Shown piece by piece: positions 16,583 to 24,456 of a stretch of DNA of 54,687 bases (its first letter is position 1; every line of letters begins with the position of its first letter). The DNA lies in the NCBI GenBank assembly GCA_964415395.1, contig CAYPZU010000004.1, forward strand, positions 1 through 54,687. Direction: 5' to 3'. The notes beneath the pieces are model-generated. The model searched no databases. It was not told the DNA's origin and saw nothing but the letters and a program-made list of their open reading frames with translations. A program made the translations under genes and the position numbers. The stretch comes from CAYPZU01 sp964415395 (lineage in GTDB: Bacteria > Chlamydiota > Chlamydiia > Chlamydiales > SM23-39).

Positions 16583-17616
16583 CGGCCCAGGCATCCTCTC
16601 TCACTGCAGAAGAGCTCTTTGAGAAGTTAAGAAGCGTCTCCGTAGACAACCCTCTCTGCACCTACACTTACGATCGGTGCCTCCAGATTGCGCCTCTCAT
16701 CAACCGGATCCAGAGACTAAAAGCCGAAAAAAATGCGTTGATCCTGGCGCACACCTACGTCCATCCCGACATCGTCTACGGAGCCGCAGACCACGTCGGA
16801 GACTCGTACGGTCTTTCCAAAAAAGCTCTCTCTGCAACGGAACAAATCATCGTCTTTCCTTCCGTCCGCTTCATGGCCGAGACGGCGAAAATCCTCAATC
16901 CGGAAAAAACGGTCATCGATCCGAATCCAAACGGAGGATGCTCCCTTTCCGACAGCATTACTGCGGAAGACGTCTACCGGCTGCGCGAGCGCTACCCCAG
17001 CCACACCTTCCTCTGCTACATCAATACAACAGCCGCAGTCAAAGCAGCCTGCGACGTATGCGTCACCTCCTCCAATTTCTATCGAATCCTCGAAAAAATC
17101 CCCTCCGACAAAATCTACTTCCTTCCCGACAGACTCATGGGAGAAAATGGAAAAAACTGGCTGAAGAAAAAAGGGATCGATAAAGAAGTTTTAACATATC
17201 CGGGCGCATGCTATGTTCACGAGCAGTTCGAACCCGAGACAATCGATTTGATCCGAACAAGCCATCCCGGCGCCGTGGTTCTGGCGCACCCCGAGTGCAA
17301 ACCTTCCGTCGTTGCGAAAGCAGATCAAGTCGGCTCTACCACGGAGATGGTGCAATACGTCCTCGACCGGAAGCGAAGCAGTACGCCCTTCCTCCTTCTC
17401 ACCGAATGCGGCGTCGCCTCCCGGCTTTCCGTTGAAGCGCCCGAGGCAAAACTCGTCGGCGGCTGCACTCTCTGCAAATACATGCGCTCCAACAGCCTCT
17501 CCTCGATCGCCCAGGCGCTCGAAGATCCCCTTCCCTCCCAAATGATTGAAATCGCCCCCTCCGCGCTGGCAAAAGCGCGCAGTTCACTAGAAAGGATGTT
17601 CCAGTATGCAGAGTAA
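16579..17616 (+). CDS. nadA: Quinolinate synthase
   Basis: Condenses iminoaspartate with dihydroxyacetone phosphate to quinolinate for NAD synthesis, using a [4Fe-4S] cluster. The three cluster cysteines are visible in family contexts: NPNGGCSLSD (Cys121), GACYVHEQF (Cys211) and GCTLCKYMR (Cys299). LAHTYVHPDIVYGAADHVGDS near residues 57-76 is the substrate-binding start of the fold. At 345 aa it is complete. It overlaps ruvX by four bases and zwf by eleven. Neither nadB nor nadC lies in the window, so the pathway is completed elsewhere or iminoaspartate comes from another source. Chlamydiaceae lack this gene at this spot. Confidence 0.95.
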   Translation: MTAQASSLTAEELFEKLRSVSVDNPLCTYTYDRCLQIAPLINRIQRLKAEKNALILAHTYVHPDIVYGAADHVGDSYGLSKKALSATEQIIVFPSVRFMAETAKILNPEKTVIDPNPNGGCSLSDSITAEDVYRLRERYPSHTFLCYINTTAAVKAACDVCVTSSNFYRILEKIPSDKIYFLPDRLMGENGKNWLKKKGIDKEVLTYPGACYVHEQFEPETIDLIRTSHPGAVVLAHPECKPSVVAKADQVGSTTEMVQYVLDRKRSSTPFLLLTECGVASRLSVEAPEAKLVGGCTLCKYMRSNSLSSIAQALEDPLPSQMIEIAPSALAKARSSLERMFQYAE

Positions 17617-19159
17617 AAAACCAGTCCAGTCCAACCCGCTGATCGAGCCGGGCCGCCTTTCCCGCAACATCGACCCCTGCGTCCTTGTCATTTTCGGCGC
17701 GACGGGAGATCTCACTGGCCGCAAACTTGCTCCCGCCCTCTACAATCTGGGACGGGACGGACTCCTCCCTCCCAATTTCGCCTGCGTCGGATTCGCCCGC
17801 AGGGATAAAAGCCACCAGGTTTTCCGGGACGAACTGAAACAGGACATCAGCTCCTATTCCCGCACAAAACCTCTCGACGAAACCTTTTGGAAGACGTTCC
17901 AGGAAAAGATCTACTACCACCGCTCTGAATTCGACGACGACGCCGGATACGAAGCTCTTGCAAAATTCCTCGCGCAGATCGACAGCCGCAGCGCCACGCG
18001 CGGCAACCGCGTCTTCTACCTCTCGGTGCAGCCTAAATTCTTTCCGCTCATCATTGAAAAGCTCCGCAAGCACGGCCTGATCTACGACGCCCAGAAAACG
18101 ACCGACCGGTGGTCCCGCGTCATCATCGAAAAGCCGTTCGGCCACGACTTCGACTCGGCTGCCGAACTCCAGAAAGAGATCTCGAAAAACCTCGACGAAT
18201 CGCAAACGTACCGGATCGACCACTATCTGGGAAAAGAAACTGTCCAGAATCTCCTCGTCTTCCGCTTCGCCAATTCGATTTTCGAATCGCTCTGGAACTA
18301 CAAGCATATCGACCACGTGCAGATCACCGTCGCCGAAGACATCGGCATCGGGACGAGAGGCCACTTCTTTGAGGAAGAAGGCCTTTTGCGCGACATCCTG
18401 CAGAACCACATGATGCAGCTCCTCTCCCTCGTAGCGATGGAGCCGCCCGTCAACCTCAGCGCCGGAGCCATCCGCGATGAAAAAGTCAAAGTGCTCCAGT
18501 CGATCCGCCCCTTAACCGAAGAAGATTTTGAAAATTCGGTCGTCCGAGGCCAATACGGAAAAGGTTTCATCAACGGCCAGGAAGTGATCAGCTACCGCGA
18601 AGAAAAAGACGTGAACCCGAAATCGAACGTCGAAACCTATGCTGCGCTCCGCTTCTTCATCGACAACTGGCGCTGGGCCGGCGTTCCCTTCTACCTCCGC
18701 GGCGGAAAAAGGCTGCCCAAGCGAACCACCGAAATCGCCATCATCTTCAAAGATGCTCCCGGCGTCCTCTTCCAGCAGCAGGGACAGAAAAACGACCCGA
18801 ACGTCCTTGTCATGCGCATCCAGCCCGACGAAGGGATCGCGATGAAAATCAACTGCAAAGTCCCCGGCCCGAGCAGCCCCATCCAGCCCGTTAAAATGGA
18901 TTTCCGCTACGGCTCCTACTTTGGCCAAAGCCCTCCTGAAGCTTACGAGCGGCTCATCTGGGACTGCATCCTCGGCGACAGCACCCTGTTCGCAAGATCC
19001 GACGAAGTCGCCCAGTCGTGGAAAATCCTCACGCCGATCCTCGACTACTGGGCCGCCCATCCCCCCAAAGACTTCCCCAACTACGCCTCGGGAAGCTGGG
19101 GTCCGGCGAAAGCCGATGAAATGATCGCGAAAGACCACAGAGCCTGGCGCATTTTATGA
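17606..19159 (+). CDS. zwf: Glucose-6-phosphate 1-dehydrogenase
   Basis: First step of the oxidative pentose phosphate pathway: glucose-6-phosphate to 6-phosphogluconolactone with NADP+ reduction. The NADP-binding loop IFGATGDLTGRKL is near residue 31. The substrate signature RIDHYLGKE starts at Arg203, with His206 probably the catalytic base. At 517 aa it is typical. It is overlapped by nadA upstream and by opcA downstream (ATGA). The downstream opcA and pgl make this a compact G6PDH module for NADPH supply. Confidence 0.97.
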   Translation: MQSKKPVQSNPLIEPGRLSRNIDPCVLVIFGATGDLTGRKLAPALYNLGRDGLLPPNFACVGFARRDKSHQVFRDELKQDISSYSRTKPLDETFWKTFQEKIYYHRSEFDDDAGYEALAKFLAQIDSRSATRGNRVFYLSVQPKFFPLIIEKLRKHGLIYDAQKTTDRWSRVIIEKPFGHDFDSAAELQKEISKNLDESQTYRIDHYLGKETVQNLLVFRFANSIFESLWNYKHIDHVQITVAEDIGIGTRGHFFEEEGLLRDILQNHMMQLLSLVAMEPPVNLSAGAIRDEKVKVLQSIRPLTEEDFENSVVRGQYGKGFINGQEVISYREEKDVNPKSNVETYAALRFFIDNWRWAGVPFYLRGGKRLPKRTTEIAIIFKDAPGVLFQQQGQKNDPNVLVMRIQPDEGIAMKINCKVPGPSSPIQPVKMDFRYGSYFGQSPPEAYERLIWDCILGDSTLFARSDEVAQSWKILTPILDYWAAHPPKDFPNYASGSWGPAKADEMIAKDHRAWRIL

Positions 19160-20244
19160 CCATTCAGCAGATCGTCGACCCCTCGAAAATCGAAAGCGAG
19201 CTTCTCCGCATCTGGGAAGGGCTTGTCAAAGAGAACAAAATGCGGGCGAGCCTGTTCAACCTCGTCGTCTACAACCGCGCTTCCCCGCGGACAGACTACG
19301 TGCGGAACATCGTCCAGAAAGTGATCGAAAAGTTTCCCTGCCGCGTCCTGTTCATCTCCCACGATCCGGACGCCTCCGTCTCCTATCTCAAAACCGCTGT
19401 CTCCGTCGCCGCCCCGAAAGGAAGCGCAAGCGCGATTGCCTGCGACCACATCGACATCGGCGTCGCCGGCACAGACGTCGAACGGGTTCCCTACCTGATT
19501 TTGCCCCACATCATCCCCGATCTTCCGGTCTATCTCCTCTGGACCGAAGATCCATGCACCCCGAACCCGCTCTTCAAACCCCTCTGCGAGAGAGCCCACC
19601 GCCTCATCTTCGACTCCGAATGCGCCGACAGCCTCCTCCCATTCGCCCAAAAACTCCTCGCCCTCAAAAAAGAGACCAACCTCGAACTGGCCGACCTCAA
19701 CTGGGCGAGAACCGAAGGATGGCGCGACCTCGTCACCTCCATTTTCGACTCCCCGCAAAGAATCTCGCAGCTCCAGAATCTCGCCTCGGTGCAGCTCACC
19801 TACAACGCAAGAGAAACCGAATTTTTCTGCCACCTCAAAGTCCAGTCGATCTATCTCCTAGCCTGGCTCTCCAGCAGACTGGGCTGGAAGCTGAAAAACA
19901 CCACCCCTGCTCTCCAATTCCAGTTTGAAGCGGGCGGAAAAAAACTCGACGCCGCAATCCAATCAGCCCTCTGGCCCAAACTCGGCTCCGGAACCGTCAT
20001 CTCCATCGAATGCAAAACTTTAGACGAAACCCTCTACCAGTTCATGCGCCTCCCCGACCGCTACCACTACGTCGGCATCCAGATTTCCACACCGGAAAAA
20101 TGCGAACTTCCCTATGAATATGTATTAGGGCAAACCGCCACCGGCCAGTCCCTCGTCCAGGAAATCACCCGGAAAGGAACCAGCCGCCATTATCTTGGCA
20201 TGCTCGAAGAATTAATTAAGCTCGATCGGGACAAACTATGCTGA
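19156..20244 (+). CDS. opcA: Glucose-6-phosphate dehydrogenase assembly/activator protein OpcA
   Basis: Resembles OpcA, known from cyanobacteria and actinobacteria as a factor required for full activity or assembly of G6PDH and, in cyanobacteria, for its redox control. The 362-aa protein shows the family layout: an N-terminal part with MRASLFNLVVYNR, a middle with LPHIIPDLPVYLLW and LIFDSECAD, then DLNWARTEGWRDLVTSIFD, and a C-terminal domain ending in a basic segment. Position between zwf and pgl, overlapping both, strongly supports the call; the same order zwf-opcA-pgl is standard in actinobacteria. It has no catalytic motif of its own. Confidence 0.85.
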   Translation: MTIQQIVDPSKIESELLRIWEGLVKENKMRASLFNLVVYNRASPRTDYVRNIVQKVIEKFPCRVLFISHDPDASVSYLKTAVSVAAPKGSASAIACDHIDIGVAGTDVERVPYLILPHIIPDLPVYLLWTEDPCTPNPLFKPLCERAHRLIFDSECADSLLPFAQKLLALKKETNLELADLNWARTEGWRDLVTSIFDSPQRISQLQNLASVQLTYNARETEFFCHLKVQSIYLLAWLSSRLGWKLKNTTPALQFQFEAGGKKLDAAIQSALWPKLGSGTVISIECKTLDETLYQFMRLPDRYHYVGIQISTPEKCELPYEYVLGQTATGQSLVQEITRKGTSRHYLGMLEELIKLDRDKLC

Positions 20245-20972
20245 TGAACGAAATGCAATCATGGGACGACCGCAGGGATCTATTCATCGCCCCAACTCAG
20301 GAAGCGGCGATCGAGTTTGCCGTTCAGCACTGGATTCATACAGCTCAAAGAGCCATTCAGCAGCGGGGCCGTTTCGCCGTCGCCCTCTCCGGAGGATCTA
20401 CGCCGAAAGCGATCTACCAGGCTCTCTCCTCGATCCAGCTCGACTGGTCGAAAGTGTGGCTCTTCTGGAGCGACGAAAGAGCCGTCCCTCCCGACCACCC
20501 CGACAGCAACTACCGAATGGCCATGGAGGCGGGATTCAAAAAACTCCAAATCCCCAAAGGACAGATCTTCCGGATGGAAGCCGAAAAAGAGATCGAAAAA
20601 AAAGCCCGCGATTATGAAGACACCATCCGCCGCGTTCTCGACAAACACCTGTTCGACCTCGTTATGCTCGGCATGGGCGAAGACGGGCATACCGCCTCGC
20701 TCTTTCCCCAGACCCCCGCACTGGCTATAGAAGACCGCCTGGTAGCCGCGAACCCCCTCCCTGAAAAAAACACTTGGCGGATGACCCTCACCTTCCCCTG
20801 CATCAACCAGAGCGCCCGCTCCGCCGTCTACGCCCTCGGCGCCTCGAAATCCCTCATGATTCCCAAAGTCCTCGAAGCCGCCATCGTCTCTCCCTACCCC
20901 GCCAGCCGCATCGGCGCCCCGGAACGCAAAGCCCTCTGGGTTCTTGACAAAGACTCAGCGCAAAATATTTAA
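20238..20972 (+). CDS. pgl: 6-phosphogluconolactonase
   Basis: Hydrolyses 6-phosphogluconolactone, the product of Zwf. This is the SOL/DevB type: FAVALSGGSTPKAIYQAL, the segment WLFWSDERAVPPDHPDSNY and VMLGMGEDGHTASLFP are all family hallmarks. It is 244 aa, complete, with start ATG 20238 inside the opcA end; a second ATG two codons on is also possible. It is the last gene of the pyrG operon. The promoter-like sequence for the following gene is embedded in its last codons. Confidence 0.95.
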   Translation: MLMNEMQSWDDRRDLFIAPTQEAAIEFAVQHWIHTAQRAIQQRGRFAVALSGGSTPKAIYQALSSIQLDWSKVWLFWSDERAVPPDHPDSNYRMAMEAGFKKLQIPKGQIFRMEAEKEIEKKARDYEDTIRRVLDKHLFDLVMLGMGEDGHTASLFPQTPALAIEDRLVAANPLPEKNTWRMTLTFPCINQSARSAVYALGASKSLMIPKVLEAAIVSPYPASRIGAPERKALWVLDKDSAQNI

Positions 20973-20973
20973 T
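20944..20973 (+). promoter_or_regulatory. Sigma70-type promoter candidate for the UIM-like gene
   Basis: A consensus -35 TTGACA at 20944-20949, 18 bases, then TTTAAT (5 of 6 consensus positions) at 20968-20973. It overlaps the last pgl codons and would give a leader of about 85 bases, which is strongly AT-rich. Confidence 0.45.
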
Positions 20974-21067
20974 ATTACGTAACTATCTTTTACGTTTTAT
21001 TTAATTACTTTTTCATCCTAAAATATTAGCGAAATAAAAAGGTATTTCCAAAAGGGTGAAAAATATT

Positions 21068-23149
21068 ATGGTAAAATCTTTAGGTTCGCCAACTGTAAAT
21101 CCTGCAGCTCCAGAAGCTGTAAAACCGGAAGTTTCCGCTTCCCGCTACACCTACCTCAAGCACAACATGAACTGGACCCGTTCCGTTCTGGGTGCAAAAG
21201 ACATGCCCGTATACGAGAAAACTGCTCGAGTCGCAGCTGCGTTCTTCGTAGCTCTCGCTGAATTCTTTGTCGTGAACGGCGCGTTCCTGATCGCTAACGC
21301 AGTCCTCTTCATCGCTAACCAGGCTCACCGCGCGTTCGCAAAGAAACAGATTGAAGAAATCGAACTCCCTCCTTCCCCCAAACCTCCTCAAGATGGAGAG
21401 ACATCCACCCCAACAATCGCTCAACTCCCCGAAACAGCGACGCCAGACGGCCAGCCCCAGCATATCGAGTTCCGCGTCCCTAACTTATTCGTGCCAGAAG
21501 ATCAGCCCTCAGCGGAAGAGCAAAGATCTCCGCGGGCTGAAGACCTCGCCGCAGCCGTTGCTGCCGCAGCAGCCGACGTGCTCCCTCAGCCTGAACTGCG
21601 CCCTGATGTTGCGCCAGTTCAAGAAGACGCCGCTTCGCTTCATAACGAACCGCAGCCGCTCCCTGTCGTACCCGCAGCAGCCGACGCGCTTCCTGCCCAA
21701 GACGATGCCGTTTCGGTTCATTCTGAACCGCAGCGCCCCGCATCTCCCGCTCGAGAGCCAGTCGCCGCCCAAGAAGAGACAGCGTCTGTAGGATCTGCCG
21801 ACCAAGACTTGCTTGACCAAGCAATCGCCGCTTCTCTTCTGCCGCCCAGCCCGACAGCTTCTGAAAATGCAGCAGCAGTTGGCCTGTTTGCCGACCTGGA
21901 AGAAGAAGCAGACCTGCTTGAGCAAACTCTCGCGTCAGCCCAGCAGCAGCAGCCTGCTCCCGTCGATGCAGAAACGCTTGCAGCAGCATTGAATGGCGTT
22001 GCTGAAGATCTCGACGATGCGATGCTCCAGGAAGCAATTGCCGCATCTCAGGAAACCCGCACGGAGCTTCCAGCTTCCCCGGCTAGATCGAATGCCCCTA
22101 CTCCTGTAGAACTGCAACCCATCAGCAGCTTTAGAGCTCAATATTCTGCTGACGATGAATCCGATGTCGGCGGAGACGAACTCGTATTCTCAAACGAGAG
22201 CTCGAGAGCTTCGACTCCCGTAGCAGCTCTTCTTGTTGAAGAGCCTGCCGTCGCAAATCAATCGCCAAAAGCCGCTTCAAGAGTCCCAACTCCTGTAGCA
22301 GCGGTTGTTGCTGAAGAGCAGCCTGCCTTTGTCGCAGCCAGCTCTCCTAAAGCGCCTTCAAGAGTCCCAACTCCTGTAGCAGCGATTGTTGTAGAACAAA
22401 GAGCTGCAACGCCTTCTCCAAAAGCCGCTTCAAGAGTCCCAACTCCTGTAGCAACAGTTGTTGCTGAAGAGCAGCCTGCCTTTGTCGCAGCTACCTCTCC
22501 TAAAGCGAACTCGAGACCTCAGTCTCCAGCCGCCCCAGTTGTTGTAGAACAAAGAGCTGCAACGCCTTCACCAAAAGCCGCCTCACGAGTTCCATCTCCC
22601 GTTGCGGTAGAAAGAGTGATTACACCTGCAGCCTCTCCAGTACAGATGCAGCAGGCAGAGCGGATTGCAACCCCGGTTCTTCCGTTCCTTAGGGTTCCTT
22701 CTCCGGCACACCTTGATCTCGCCGCAGAAGAATCGGATGATTCCGGAGATGAGCTCGCTTCTACGCCACGCCAGTCGGCTTCTCCAAGATCAGAATATGG
22801 AAACGAAGACCTCCTTTCTCCAACGGCAAGCCAGCATGGCACGCCAAGAGACGGATCGCCGGTACAGCTCGGAGACGAAGACCTTCTTTCTCCAGATGCA
22901 AGCCAGCATGGCACCCCAAGAGCTGGATCGCCGGTCGAGAAAGCAGCTCCTGGAGTTTCTCCAAGCCAAAAGGGATCCTCAAGATCTGGGACGCCCTCTT
23001 CTGAAGAGAACAGCGAAGTCGATTCTCAAGACGGCGTAGAAGAAGACTACGAATCGGAGTCGGACGATGCAGGCAGCAACCTGAATTCGCCGGCAGCATC
23101 TCCGAAACCCGCAGGCGTGAACCGCTTTTGGAGCCTCTTCGGCAAATAA
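21068..23149 (+). CDS. Membrane-anchored, repeat-rich protein with ubiquitin-interacting-motif-like segments; candidate effector
   Basis: Not a known named protein. I prefer ATG 21068 (MVKSLGSPTV, 693 aa); a GTG at 21056 would add four residues. Residue numbers here follow the GTG frame. A hydrophobic hairpin at about 57-90 would anchor it in a membrane. The remainder is long, acidic, Pro/Ala/Ser-rich and probably disordered. Two segments fit the UIM consensus Phi-x-x-Ala-x-x-x-Ser: DLLDQAIAAS (251-260) and AMLQEAIAAS (322-331), each with acidic neighbours. A third, DLLEQTLASA (286-295), is degenerate. Five SPKA-starting repeats (403-526) and two 24-residue EDLLSP repeats (582-629) follow, ending in RFWSLFGK. 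It stands alone, with its own promoter-like site and a strong terminator. Exposure to host cytosol is inferred. Confidence 0.75.
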   Translation: MVKSLGSPTVNPAAPEAVKPEVSASRYTYLKHNMNWTRSVLGAKDMPVYEKTARVAAAFFVALAEFFVVNGAFLIANAVLFIANQAHRAFAKKQIEEIELPPSPKPPQDGETSTPTIAQLPETATPDGQPQHIEFRVPNLFVPEDQPSAEEQRSPRAEDLAAAVAAAAADVLPQPELRPDVAPVQEDAASLHNEPQPLPVVPAAADALPAQDDAVSVHSEPQRPASPAREPVAAQEETASVGSADQDLLDQAIAASLLPPSPTASENAAAVGLFADLEEEADLLEQTLASAQQQQPAPVDAETLAAALNGVAEDLDDAMLQEAIAASQETRTELPASPARSNAPTPVELQPISSFRAQYSADDESDVGGDELVFSNESSRASTPVAALLVEEPAVANQSPKAASRVPTPVAAVVAEEQPAFVAASSPKAPSRVPTPVAAIVVEQRAATPSPKAASRVPTPVATVVAEEQPAFVAATSPKANSRPQSPAAPVVVEQRAATPSPKAASRVPSPVAVERVITPAASPVQMQQAERIATPVLPFLRVPSPAHLDLAAEESDDSGDELASTPRQSASPRSEYGNEDLLSPTASQHGTPRDGSPVQLGDEDLLSPDASQHGTPRAGSPVEKAAPGVSPSQKGSSRSGTPSSEENSEVDSQDGVEEDYESESDDAGSNLNSPAASPKPAGVNRFWSLFGK
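21806..21835 (+). other. UIM-like motif 1 (coding segment)
   Basis: Codes DLLDQAIAAS. Leu253-Asp-Gln-Ala256-Ile-Ala-Ala-Ser260 matches the ubiquitin-interacting-motif core with its invariant Ala and Ser, preceded by two Asp residues. Confidence 0.6.
22019..22048 (+). other. UIM-like motif 2 (coding segment)
   Basis: Codes AMLQEAIAAS. Leu324-Gln-Glu-Ala327-Ile-Ala-Ala-Ser331 matches the UIM core and is preceded by the acidic stretch EDLDD, the expected arrangement. It is about 71 residues after motif 1. Confidence 0.65.
22262..22633 (+). repeat. Five in-frame SPKA repeats
   Basis: Units of about 72-81 bases alternate between two types: one ends in a block like AEEQPAFVAA, the other in VEQRAATP. 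All begin SPKAxSR followed by VPTPVA or a variant. DNA identity between same-type units is high (for example from 22267 and 22420), which suggests recent expansion by slippage or recombination and probable length variation between strains. Confidence 0.85.
22799..22942 (+). repeat. Tandem 72-base repeat (two copies)
   Basis: Two adjacent 24-codon units, each containing EDLLSP, ASQHGTPR and GSPV, differing at a few positions. They lie in the acidic C-terminal tail. Confidence 0.85.
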
Positions 23150-23176
23150 TCAGACCTCCCAAAAATAGTCTGATTT

Positions 23177-23207
23177 AAAAAAAGGCTCCCCTCCGGGAGC
23201 CTTTTTT
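23177..23207 (+). terminator. Rho-independent terminator
   Basis: Stem GGCTCCC (23184-23190), loop CTCC, stem GGGAGCC (23195-23201), then six T. An A-run precedes it, so it could work in both directions. A second inverted repeat, AATCAGAC/GTCTGATT (23148-23155/23168-23175), lies just upstream at the stop codon of the preceding gene. Confidence 0.92.
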
Positions 23208-23218
23208 ATTTATACTGA

Positions 23219-24241
23219 ATGCCTATGATCGTTTTAGGAATCGAAAGCACCTGCGATGAAACCGGGATCGCCCTCGTCGAAGACGGGAAGCGGATCTTAT
23301 CGAATGTCGTCGCGTCTTCCTCGGATCTCCATGAACGGTTCGGCGGAGTCTTCCCCGAACTGGCCTGCCGCCGCCACAGCGAAGCCCTAGTGCCCGTCTT
23401 GGAAGAGGCGCTCAGGCTCGCCCAAATCAAACCCGATCAGATCGGCCTGATCGCAGCCGCCAAAGGACCCGGACTCATCGGCGCCCTCCTCATCGGCATG
23501 AATGCCGCCAAAGGGCTCTCGATCGCCTGGAATAAACCCCTGATCGGCGTCAATCACGTCGAAGCCCACCTCTACGCCGCCATGATGGAAGCTCCAGCCC
23601 CCTGGCCCTTCCCCGCCCTCGGCCTTGTCCTATCCGGAGGCCACACTCTTTTATTGAAAGTGAACGGCGTGGGAGAGTACGAACGGCTCGGATCGACCGT
23701 TGACGACGCGATCGGAGAGGCTTTCGACAAAGTCGCCGCCCTGCTCGGACTTCCCTACCCGGGAGGCCCCCATGTCGAACGGCTCGCCCAAAAAGGAAAC
23801 CCGAAAGCCTACCCCTTCAGCGCCGGCAAGGTCAAAAAAAGCCCCCTTGATTTCTCCTTCAGCGGCCTGAAAACGAACGTTCTCTATGCCGTCAAAGGGC
23901 AAAACGGCCGCGGCGCGGAACCTTTGAACGAGCAGCAGAAGGCCGATGCGGCAGCCTCCTTTCAGGAGACGGCGCTGCGGGACATCGCCGACAAGACCGA
24001 GGCCGCTCTCAAGACCTGCCCCGCCCAGGCGATCTACCTTGGAGGAGGAGTCTGCAATAACAGGCGGCTCAGAGAGCTTTTCGCCGATCGGTTTCCGAAC
24101 CTGCCCATCTACTGGCCCTCGCCCGCGCTCACATTGGACAACGCCGCTATGATCGCCGGCCTCGGCTACCATAAATTCCTTGAACGGGGATGCGGAGATT
24201 CTTTAGACCTTGACGTTCAAACGCGTATTCCCATTGCCTAA
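23219..24241 (+). CDS. tsaD: tRNA N6-threonylcarbamoyladenosine synthase subunit TsaD
   Basis: Transfers the threonylcarbamoyl group to A37 of ANN-decoding tRNAs, working with TsaB and TsaE. ASKHA fold: LGIESTCDETGIALV at the N-terminus, metal ligands in VNHVEAHLYA (His113, His117), VLSGGHT, and the C-terminal LGGGVCNNRRLRE and TLDNAAMIA. It is 340 aa and complete. The start is ATG 23219, with a second ATG two codons later. It begins 11 bases after the terminator T-run, so its promoter must overlap that region or the upstream gene. It is followed 50 bases later by rpmG. Confidence 0.97.
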   Translation: MPMIVLGIESTCDETGIALVEDGKRILSNVVASSSDLHERFGGVFPELACRRHSEALVPVLEEALRLAQIKPDQIGLIAAAKGPGLIGALLIGMNAAKGLSIAWNKPLIGVNHVEAHLYAAMMEAPAPWPFPALGLVLSGGHTLLLKVNGVGEYERLGSTVDDAIGEAFDKVAALLGLPYPGGPHVERLAQKGNPKAYPFSAGKVKKSPLDFSFSGLKTNVLYAVKGQNGRGAEPLNEQQKADAAASFQETALRDIADKTEAALKTCPAQAIYLGGGVCNNRRLRELFADRFPNLPIYWPSPALTLDNAAMIAGLGYHKFLERGCGDSLDLDVQTRIPIA

Positions 24242-24291
24242 AACAGTTCCCATCCTTTAAAATTTGCTCTCACAAAATATAGAGGTTTTCC

Positions 24292-24453
24292 ATGGCCAAG
24301 AAAGGCGCCCGCGAAAAGATCAAAATGAAAAGCACCGAGTCGAACGACTGCTACTGGACCATTAAGAATAAGCGCAATACGACGGAACGGATCGAATTGA
24401 AAAAATACGATTCGCTCCTCCGCAAACACGTGACATTCAAAGAAGCGAAATAA
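24292..24453 (+). CDS. rpmG: 50S ribosomal protein L33
   Basis: Short ribosomal protein of 53 aa starting MAKKGAREKIKMKSTESN and ending SLLRKHVTFKEAK, a clear L33 pattern with the C-terminal L-R-K-H-V-x-F-K-E-x-K. The zinc cysteines of some L33 forms are absent apart from one Cys. The start ATG 24292 has AGAGG at a good distance. It is followed after three bases by the TTG start of the permease; the order rpmG-permease-ATPase matches Chlamydia (CT150-CT152). Confidence 0.95.
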   Translation: MAKKGAREKIKMKSTESNDCYWTIKNKRNTTERIELKKYDSLLRKHVTFKEAK

Positions 24454-24456
24454 TCC

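Noticed and set aside
22262..22942. CRISPR-like direct repeats
   Set aside because: Repeats are in frame, code SPKA and EDLLSP protein units, and lack constant spacers of CRISPR size.
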